The notes under the pieces: model-generated
The model's database searches: none
What the model was told of the DNA's origin: nothing
The model's input: the letters and a program-made list of their open reading frames with translations, nothing else
NCBI RefSeq assembly: GCF_000013045.1
Contig: NC_007677.1
Span: 558,001 to 622,000, forward strand
Length of the DNA: 64,000 nucleotides
DNA from: Salinibacter ruber DSM 13855
GTDB taxonomy: Bacteria; Bacteroidota; Rhodothermia; Rhodothermales; Salinibacteraceae
Direction: 5' to 3'
Program-made: the position numbers and the translations under genes
Shown: in pieces, positions 36,438 through 43,429 of the stretch
Position numbering within the stretch: position 1 is the first letter of the stretch
Layout of the letters: each line of letters opens with the position of its first letter

Positions 36438-37649
36438 CTATCCCGCCGCGTGGGAATGGGCAGGGGGGCGACCGGTCGTGTCGGGGGCGGGCGGGGTGCC
36501 CTGCCGCCACAGGGTGCGCAGGACCGACAGGTACGTGTCGGCGACGGCGGGCCACCCGAACGTGTCCTCGGTGTGGTGGAGGGCCCGCTGTGCGGCGGCG
36601 TCCAAGGCCTCGGAGTCGTTGCGGTACGCCGCGATGGCGTCCACGAACGCGTCGGGGGACTGGGGGGCGACGAGATGGCCGTTCACGCCGTCGGCAATCA
36701 CATCCTGGATGCCCTCGAGGCGGGCGGCGACGGCGGGGGTGCCGCACTGCCCGGCTTCGAGCAGCACGATCCCGAATCCCTCCATGTCGTCCTCGACGGG
36801 CACGTTGGGCATCACGAACAGGTCGGCCCCGCGGTAGAGGGCGCCCAGGGTGTCGTTCGGAATCCGGCCCAGGAGGCGGACGCGAGGAGCCAGGTCGTGC
36901 CGCGCGATGGCGGCCTCGATCGTGTCGAGCTCGGGGCCGTCGCCGGCGACCCAGTAGTGAACGTCGGCGGGGAGGCGGGGCATCACGGCGTCGACGAACC
37001 AGGCCGTGCCCTTACGCTCGACCTGTCGTCCCACGCTGCAGAGCAGGAGCCCGTCGGGTGGGGGGGAGGGGGGCGACGCCTCCACACTCGCGGCCAGGGC
37101 CCGGCGGGCCGTTGCCCGATCGGCGGGCGCCTCGAAGCGATCCGTGTCGATGCCGTTGGGCACGACGCGGAGCTGGGTGGGGGCGGCGCCGCGGTCGAGG
37201 CAGGCCTGGCGGGTGGCCCGGCTGACCGGGAGCACCGCGTCGAGGGCGCCGAACACCTTTGGGACGAACCACTGGTAGGGCGGGAATGGGGTCGTCACGT
37301 CCAGCCCGTGCACGATGGCGGCCGTCCGGACCCCGTGTCGGCGGAGCAGGCCCTGCAGGGGCACCGCGAGGCTGGCCGTCACCATCGAGGAGAAAAGAAC
37401 GACGTCGACGGCGTTCTGCCGGGCGGCCCGGGCAATCTGCCAGCCGGCCCGGGCGAGAAACAGGGGCGTCTTCAGGTGCACCGTGCGCCAGGCGCTGCGC
37501 AGCAGCAGGGCGTCGTAGTCGAGCGCGTTCGCGTCGGCCCGGGCCTCCAGGGTCTCGTGGAGCTTCAGGGCAACGCGCTGCATGCCGCCCACGTTGGCCA
37601 GGGGGCGGCCTTCGGGCGGGAGCGAATGGGAGACGAAGAGAAGGCGCAC
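36438..37649 (-). CDS. Glycosyltransferase family 4 protein
   Basis: A 403-residue GT-B retaining glycosyltransferase. The N-lobe begins RLLFVSHSLPPEGRPLANVGG and includes AAIVHGLDVTTPFPPYQ. The C-lobe has the GT4 features LCSVGRQVERKGTAWFVDAV, VAGDGPELDTIEAAI and NVPVEDDMEGFGIVLLEAGQ, where the E-x7-E-type motif contacts the donor. The start is a GTG at 37649, 29 bases after the stop of the GT4 gene upstream, so the two are probably one operon. It is likely involved in glycolipid or surface polysaccharide synthesis; sugars unknown. Confidence 0.88.
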   Translation of the reverse strand: MRLLFVSHSLPPEGRPLANVGGMQRVALKLHETLEARADANALDYDALLLRSAWRTVHLKTPLFLARAGWQIARAARQNAVDVVLFSSMVTASLAVPLQGLLRRHGVRTAAIVHGLDVTTPFPPYQWFVPKVFGALDAVLPVSRATRQACLDRGAAPTQLRVVPNGIDTDRFEAPADRATARRALAASVEASPPSPPPDGLLLCSVGRQVERKGTAWFVDAVMPRLPADVHYWVAGDGPELDTIEAAIARHDLAPRVRLLGRIPNDTLGALYRGADLFVMPNVPVEDDMEGFGIVLLEAGQCGTPAVAARLEGIQDVIADGVNGHLVAPQSPDAFVDAIAAYRNDSEALDAAAQRALHHTEDTFGWPAVADTYLSVLRTLWRQGTPPAPDTTGRPPAHSHAAG

Positions 37650-37678
37650 GGGGGATGCCGACCGGTGGTGGGAAGACG

Positions 37679-38914
37679 CTACGCAGTTGCGCCCGTCGGG
37701 GCCGGGTCTTGCGGGGAGGGAGACGGAGGATGGGGGAGCACCTCGTCGTAGTACCGGCTCATGCGGTTCAGGACGGCGGGCCAGGTGAAGTCCTGGGCGC
37801 GCTTGCGGGCGGCGGTGCCCATGCGGTCGCGACGCCGCTCGTCGACGACGAGGGTGCGCACCGCCTCGGCAAACGCCTCGACGTGACCGGGGGAGCAGAG
37901 CCGGCCCGTGGTGCCGTCGTCCACGAGGTCGCGGCTGCCGGCCGCGTCGGCACAGACCGTCGGCAGGCCCGATGCCATCGCCTCCAGGGTCACGTTGCCG
38001 AACGTTTCGGTGTCGCTCGGAAACAGAAAGACGTCGGACGAGGCGTAGGCCTCTGCCAGGTCGGTGCCGTCGAGGAAGCCGGGAAAGGTGGCGTTCGGCA
38101 GGCGGGTTTCCAGCTCCTCCCGCGCCGGGCCGTCGCCCACGACCAAACTGTGGTGGGGGACGCCCTGGCGCTCCAGCCGATCGATGACGTCGGCGTACAC
38201 GTCGAGCCCCTTCTCCCACACGAGCCGACTGACGAACGCGACGACCACCTCGTCGGTGCCGATGCCGTGGGCCCGGCGCCACGCGGCGGAGCGGCGGCTC
38301 GGGGCGAAGCGGTCGGTGTCCACCCCGCGGGGCCAGAGCCGAAGGTCGCTGTCGATGCCGTGTCCCCGAAGCACGTCCGCCATGGCGTGGGTGGGGACGT
38401 AGACCTGCCGGCACTGGTTGTAAAACGAGCGCAGGTAGCCCCAGACGGGCGCCTCCAGCAGGCCGAGGTGGTAGTACTTGAGGTAGGAGCTGAAGTGGGT
38501 GTGGTAGGACGTTACGACGGGCGTGTCGGTGTCCTGGGCGCGCTGGAGGGCATTGTGCCCCAGGAGGTCGGGCGTAGCGATGTGGTACAGCGTCGGGGCG
38601 AAGTCGTCCAGCGCCTGCCGAACGGAGGGCGTGAGGCCCAGGGACAGCCGGTATTCCGAGCGGCCGGGCACCGGCAGGGAGGGCACGGACGTGAGCGTGC
38701 CGGCGTGGTCCTCGATGGCCGGGTCGTCCACCGTGGGGGCGAAGACGCGTACCTCAGCGCCTTGTTGCTCCAGGTGCTCGACGAGGCGGTTGAGCGTGAG
38801 CGAGACCCCGTCGGCGATGTGGGTGTAGGCCCCGGCAAAGAGCGCGATGCGCCGGGTAGAGCGGCGGGAGGGACGATCGGCGCGCGAAGATTGCGGGTTG
38901 GGGGCGGGGCTCAT
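37679..38914 (-). CDS. Glycosyltransferase family 4 protein (diacylglycerol glycosyltransferase-like)
   Basis: A 411-residue GT4 enzyme resembling MgdA/sulfoquinovosyl- or glucosyl-diacylglycerol transferases. The segments IALFAGAYTHIADGVSLTLNRL, VTSYHTHFSSYLKYYHLG, WPRGVDTDRFAPSRRS, FVSRLVWEKGLDVYADVI, VVGDGPAREELE and DTETFGNVTLEAMASGLPTV (the E-x7-E region) are all in place. The start is the ATG at 38914. A role in membrane glycolipid synthesis is an inference from family similarity. It is co-directional with the GT4 gene just downstream and separated by a terminator from the metalloprotease upstream. Confidence 0.88.
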   Translation of the reverse strand: MSPAPNPQSSRADRPSRRSTRRIALFAGAYTHIADGVSLTLNRLVEHLEQQGAEVRVFAPTVDDPAIEDHAGTLTSVPSLPVPGRSEYRLSLGLTPSVRQALDDFAPTLYHIATPDLLGHNALQRAQDTDTPVVTSYHTHFSSYLKYYHLGLLEAPVWGYLRSFYNQCRQVYVPTHAMADVLRGHGIDSDLRLWPRGVDTDRFAPSRRSAAWRRAHGIGTDEVVVAFVSRLVWEKGLDVYADVIDRLERQGVPHHSLVVGDGPAREELETRLPNATFPGFLDGTDLAEAYASSDVFLFPSDTETFGNVTLEAMASGLPTVCADAAGSRDLVDDGTTGRLCSPGHVEAFAEAVRTLVVDERRRDRMGTAARKRAQDFTWPAVLNRMSRYYDEVLPHPPSPSPQDPAPTGATA

Positions 38915-39085
38915 GCAGGTGAGGGCACGGGCAAAGGGGCTACGCGAAACGGCGCCGGGGACGTGAACGCAACGCCCGCACGGCACTCGTAGTTGGGAAA
39001 GGATCTTCGAAATTACACAGCCGCCCTCAACCAGAAGAAAGTAACGCAGGCCGTCCTCCGGACGCCCTACACGAGGGACCGGCAC

Positions 39086-39120
39086 CAAAAAGGCCCCAGG
39101 GAGCAGACGTCCCTGGGGCC
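39086..39120 (-). terminator. Intrinsic terminator after the metzincin lipoprotein gene
   Basis: GGCCCCAGGGA (from 39092) pairs with TCCCTGGGGCC (to 39120); on the minus strand it is followed by TTTTT (39087-39091), 60-100 bases beyond the stop at 39184. Confidence 0.88.
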
Positions 39121-39183
39121 TCTGGCGTTTTGGGATGTTGCCGCCGGGGAAACGCGGACTGCTGTTCCCGCGGCCGCCACACA

Positions 39184-41802
39184 CTACTCGGTAGCGGTGG
39201 CCTCGTCGATCAGGTGAAGCACGTGGTCGGTGTGGGCGCGGGTCTCGGCGTTGACGCCGCGCTTGCGATCAATCATGCGCTCGATCTCCTGCAGGCTCTG
39301 GAGGGCCGCGCTCTGGGCCACGTTGTCGTACCGGGTGTTGCCTTCCTCGCCCACCACGGTCGCCAGGGACTCCACGTACGAGACCTGCAGGTTCTGGCGG
39401 AACGTGTTCACGTTGCCCTGCGCGTCGGCCGCAAAGACGGCGTCGGTGAGATCGCGCATGTACGCGGCCAGCGTGTACTCGTTGCCGTAGAGGCGCGTGT
39501 CGGTCATGCGCTCCAGCACGTTCGGGTGCAGGAGGTGGGCCAGCACATTTTCCTGAATGCCGAGCACGCGGGCGTGGACCTTCGGGTCCTCCGACGCGCC
39601 GAAGAAGTTAAACCCGCGTCGCTGCGGCTGCAGGTGGCGGTAGAGCTCGTTCGGAATGATCTCGAAGGCGTCCGGCGCGAACAGGTACTCGTTCAGGAGG
39701 TCGAGGGCCCGCTGCTGCTTCTCGAGGGGCACCGGGCGGTACGGCTCCGTGGCGCCCTCCTGCCCGATCAGCGCGCGGTCGACGTGAACGCCGCCCACGT
39801 AGCGGGAGGCGACGGCGGCCATCTGCGCGTGCTGGCCGGTCACGCTCAGGAAGGCATTCCGCAGCTCCTGGTACGACTGCCCGGGGTCCTCGTATTTCGT
39901 CAGGAGGTCGTCCATCAGGCCTTCAACGAGCTGCATGCGCCCCTCGGCGTAGTCGAGGGCCTCCTTCGACATGTCGCCGATCATCACGTCGGGATCGATG
40001 CCCTTGCCGGGGGCGCGCATGTCGTCCGCGTCGTTCCCGAAGGCAAGCGCCGGCTCCGTGGAGCGCGATAGGATGGCGTCGAGCTCCTGCTCAGAGGCAT
40101 CGGGCGTGTAGCCGTACTCGACGGCCCACACGTCGTAGGGACCGGGGCGGGTCGTGTAGTACTGCCCCTGATCGGTGTCCGGCGGGGCCACGTTCACCGC
40201 GGGGTAGTCCATGACCGAGCCGACGAGCCCCTTCTCTCGGGTGACCGAGGCGTCGTGCACCTCGTCGGTCGGGTGGAGCTGGGACGCCTTCATGTTGTGC
40301 TGCAGGCCCAGGGTGTGCCCCACCTCGTGCAGGGCGAGATAGTGGAGCGCCTCCTCCATGAGCTGCGTCATCTCGCCGTTCAGGTCCGAGGGGCCGCTCT
40401 GCTCGGGGCTCGGGTCCGCGGCGGTGGGGGTTAGGGCGGCCTTGCCGAAGAGCGTGTTCATGTGCAGGAAGCCGGGCAGCGTGCAGGCGTGCTTGGGCAG
40501 GGTCTTCGGCCGCTCGCTGGCGGCCTGGAGCGGCAGCCCGGTCTCCTCGAAGAGCTTGTTCTGGTTGACCTGATTGGTCAAGAACGCGTACTCCAGCATC
40601 ACGTCCGCGCCCATGATCTGGCCCGTGCGCGGGTTCACGAAGCTGGGGCCGTAGCCGCTAAAGGGCGGGTTGGGGGAGGAGGTCCAGCGCAGCACGTTGT
40701 AGCGGATGTCGCCCGCGTCCCAGGAGGCGGTGTCTGGCTGCACCTTGACCTCGATCGCGTTCTTGAAGCCGGCTTCGCGGAAGGCGGTGTTCCACTCCAG
40801 CACCGCGTCGCGGATGATCGGCCGGATGCGCTCGGGGGTCGTGTTCTCGATCCACCACGTGATCGGCTCCACCGGCTCGGAGAGCTCGGCGTCGGGGTTT
40901 TTCTTCTTCAGGTGCCAGCGGTTGATGAGGTCGTGGTAGGGCGTGGCGCTGGTGGAGGTCAGGTTGTCTTTCTGCTGGGTGAAGTACCCGACGCGCGGGT
41001 CCGCGAACCGGGGCTCGAAGTCGTTCTCCGGCACCTCAATGAGGCTGTGGCGCAGGGTGATCGTCACGTTGCGCGCGTCGGTCACCGCGTCGGAGCCCGG
41101 GTTGACGGGGCGCGGGTTTTCGAAGACGTAGTCGACGACCACGTCGGTGTTTTTCGGATAGTTGTGGACCCCCTCCACCTTCGACTTCTTTTGGCTCTGG
41201 CGGCCCAGCTTAAAGTCGGTGGGGGACCCTCCAGGGGTTGGAGACGGCTTGACCTGCGTGAGCGACTCGGTGAGAAACAGATCGTCGGCACTGATGAGGA
41301 GGCGGCCGGTCGAGTCGTTCTCGGCCACAATCTTCTCGACGTGGAGGACCGATGGGCTGACGTTGGCGTCCGAGGCGCGGCTGAGCGTGCTCTCGTCGTT
41401 GAAGTGGAAGTTGGTGTTCACCTCCACGAACTCAATCTGGTCGTAGTGGCGCCGGACCTTGAAGACGGTGTTGTCGCGGTAGGCCCCGCGGAAGGTGCCG
41501 GCCTCCAGCACCCCGTCGACGGTGTGGGTAAAGTAGATGTACTCCTGGCCGATCTGGCTGGGGGCGAGCGCCATCTGGAGCGAGCCGTCGGTCGTGTCGC
41601 GGTAGACGGTAAAGAGGCCGCCGAGCGAGTCGCTCTTGGCGATGGCCTTTTCAAAGTCGCTTTTTTCCTCGTCGGCGTTCTCGGCCTGCTGTTTCGCCGT
41701 CTGCGCCGAGGCGGACGAGTCCGTCATCTGCGCCGAGCTGCTACAGCCGACGATGAGGAGAAGCGTGAGGGGGAGGATCCAGAGGAGTGTGCGGGATCGC
41801 AT
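39184..41802 (-). CDS. Zinc-dependent metzincin-like metalloprotease lipoprotein
   Basis: An 872-residue lipoprotein (signal LLLIVGC, Cys20) with a linker, then a domain found in DUF5117/DUF5118 proteases (IYFTHTVDGVLEAGTFRG, RRHYDQIEFVEVNTNFHF). The metalloprotease core has the extended zinc motif HEVGHTLGLQH (His492, Glu493, His496, His502). An SVMDYPAVNV Met-turn-like segment follows. The C-terminal part is helical. It probably acts in the periplasm or on the cell surface; substrates are unknown. The ATG at 41802 gives a good lipoprotein signal. It is monocistronic, with its own terminator. Confidence 0.87.
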   Translation of the reverse strand: MRSRTLLWILPLTLLLIVGCSSSAQMTDSSASAQTAKQQAENADEEKSDFEKAIAKSDSLGGLFTVYRDTTDGSLQMALAPSQIGQEYIYFTHTVDGVLEAGTFRGAYRDNTVFKVRRHYDQIEFVEVNTNFHFNDESTLSRASDANVSPSVLHVEKIVAENDSTGRLLISADDLFLTESLTQVKPSPTPGGSPTDFKLGRQSQKKSKVEGVHNYPKNTDVVVDYVFENPRPVNPGSDAVTDARNVTITLRHSLIEVPENDFEPRFADPRVGYFTQQKDNLTSTSATPYHDLINRWHLKKKNPDAELSEPVEPITWWIENTTPERIRPIIRDAVLEWNTAFREAGFKNAIEVKVQPDTASWDAGDIRYNVLRWTSSPNPPFSGYGPSFVNPRTGQIMGADVMLEYAFLTNQVNQNKLFEETGLPLQAASERPKTLPKHACTLPGFLHMNTLFGKAALTPTAADPSPEQSGPSDLNGEMTQLMEEALHYLALHEVGHTLGLQHNMKASQLHPTDEVHDASVTREKGLVGSVMDYPAVNVAPPDTDQGQYYTTRPGPYDVWAVEYGYTPDASEQELDAILSRSTEPALAFGNDADDMRAPGKGIDPDVMIGDMSKEALDYAEGRMQLVEGLMDDLLTKYEDPGQSYQELRNAFLSVTGQHAQMAAVASRYVGGVHVDRALIGQEGATEPYRPVPLEKQQRALDLLNEYLFAPDAFEIIPNELYRHLQPQRRGFNFFGASEDPKVHARVLGIQENVLAHLLHPNVLERMTDTRLYGNEYTLAAYMRDLTDAVFAADAQGNVNTFRQNLQVSYVESLATVVGEEGNTRYDNVAQSAALQSLQEIERMIDRKRGVNAETRAHTDHVLHLIDEATATE

Positions 41803-42085
41803 GTCAAACGCAATTGCGTGGTGGAGAGAGTGAAGGGACGGAGGGCTCCGTCGCGGGGACCGGCCGTCGTCGCCCGGGACCCGTTTTAAGTGGGACGGAG
41901 AAGCAGGGCAACTGCTTCACGGAAGCGCTGCCGGGAGGTGAGGTTCCCACGGGTCGTGGGGCGGGTTTGCAGGAAACTGGCGACAATCACTCCCCAAGAC
42001 GTGCCCGCGCTGCTGGTTGTTACAGGGGAAGGGGGTAACCCGGGAAGAGGCCACACTGCTATCGAAGAAACGGTCTGAAGCGGGT

Positions 42086-42457
42086 CTATGCAAAGATCCT
42101 TAGCACCCACCGGACAAGGTATGACAGAGTGACTGCGTACGCGAAGCTCACGAGCGTACCGATGATGACGTACTGAGACCTCTTATGTTGCCTTTCACCC
42201 GAAGACTCACCGAAGCTGTAGATGGACTTGGCCGCAATTAGAAAGCCAATCGCGCTCGGGGCATTGGCCAGAACAAACACGTAGATCAGCAACCGCTCGC
42301 AGTATCCGATGAGGCGTCCTCCCTCCTTGAGCCCAGAATTCTCATCCAGTTGGTCGGCGTAGGGCGAAACGATTCTGCCCACGACGAAGCCCCCAATCCA
42401 TACCGTGACGACTGCCCCGGCGACGGAGACAAGAATGGAGAGAGGGATTTCATTCAT
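42086..42457 (-). CDS. Small membrane protein resembling the C-terminal half of DUF3307 proteins
   Basis: A 123-residue protein with three predicted helices (PLSILVSVAGAVVTVWIGGF; LLIYVFVLANAPSAIGFLIA; YVIIGTLVSFAYAVTLSYLV). The blocks GYCERLLIYVFVLANAPSAIGFLIAA and SQYVIIGTLVSFAYA match my recollection of the tail of DUF3307 membrane proteins, which commonly sit beside SatD. The N-terminal DUF3307 part is absent, so this is a short form or remnant. The ATG at 42457 overlaps the satD-like stop by eight bases, implying coupling. Codon use is less GC-rich than in surrounding genes. Confidence 0.65.
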   Translation of the reverse strand: MNEIPLSILVSVAGAVVTVWIGGFVVGRIVSPYADQLDENSGLKEGGRLIGYCERLLIYVFVLANAPSAIGFLIAAKSIYSFGESSGERQHKRSQYVIIGTLVSFAYAVTLSYLVRWVLRIFA

Positions 42458-43148
42458 CAAGAGTCGGAGTCTGGAGGGAGTGACAGAGGTGTTCGAAGCG
42501 GGTCACTGTGCGCTCGACTCGATTCCAATGTGCTCGCTTGAGGTGGCGATTGATCGCCTGCCGCGTGACCGGTTCGGGCGTCCACTGCGCGGCGATCTTC
42601 TCCTGGGTGATTTCGCGCTCTGTGCCGATTGTGCCGATCATTCCTGCAATGGCCCGGGCCTGGGCCTCGGTCCACTCGTGGAAAAAAAGGTCAACCAGCT
42701 CCCCAATGCATTCACTCGCTACGTGATGAGCCTCGGAAGCGTCGGTAGGGAGGGCACCGTCAAACCATCGCTCGCCGTTGAGGCTTGACAAGAGTCGCCC
42801 GGATCGACGGAAGGCCCGGCCGTCGCTTTCGTTTAAATCCTCCTCGGAGACGAAGTCAACCGTATCGACGACCAGCGCCATCCGCGATGGCAGGCCCTGG
42901 GCGTAGAGGAGCGTCCAGAAGTGGAGGAGACGGGCCAGTGCCGTCGCCGGGTTGCGGACATAGCACTGCCACCCGTCGCCGCCGGTAATGGCCAGCTCGT
43001 ACGGAAGCTCCTCTGGAGCGGTCTGCTGAACTGTTTCGTACGTCGATCGGAGGCGATCGGGCAGTTGCCGACGTCGATCGGCGGGGAGATCCGACGATTC
43101 CACAATGTCACCCGTCGCCACAGCATGCAACTTGGAGAGCTCGACCAC
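42450..43148 (-). CDS. SatD-like protein with C-terminal helix-turn-helix
   Basis: A 232-residue soluble protein. The N-terminal segment HAVATGDIVESSDLPADRR and the following helices resemble the SatD family (PF16264). The later segment ITQEKIAAQWTPEPVTRQAI looks like a helix-turn-helix that could bind DNA. SatD proteins are poorly understood (named from a streptococcal acid-tolerance locus) and usually neighbour DUF3307 membrane proteins, as here. The start is a GTG at 43148; the upstream 43149-43429 is notably AT-rich (a run TTTTTAGTTATTTTTTT near 43166) and should hold the promoter. Confidence 0.65.
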   Translation of the reverse strand: MVELSKLHAVATGDIVESSDLPADRRRQLPDRLRSTYETVQQTAPEELPYELAITGGDGWQCYVRNPATALARLLHFWTLLYAQGLPSRMALVVDTVDFVSEEDLNESDGRAFRRSGRLLSSLNGERWFDGALPTDASEAHHVASECIGELVDLFFHEWTEAQARAIAGMIGTIGTEREITQEKIAAQWTPEPVTRQAINRHLKRAHWNRVERTVTRFEHLCHSLQTPTLDE

Positions 43149-43429
43149 AGCCTGTTTTGCAAACCGTTTTTAGTTATTTTTTTGACATTAGAAACTGCTA
43201 TCGGTTTACGTAGGATAGAGGAACATTTTTCGAAAGACAAGAGGCCCTATCCGTGGGGCGTTTTCGGGCTCAATGCACAAAGGGACTGGCTTCCCGGACA
43301 GATGGACGTAGACGCACTCAGAGCTTCAGTATTCAGGAACCGTCTCGAGTCGGCGGTGCAACGAACAGACACCTCTCGTTTCCCAACACTTTTACTGTTC
43401 CCACCTTCACCCTTCTACACGTCAAAGAG

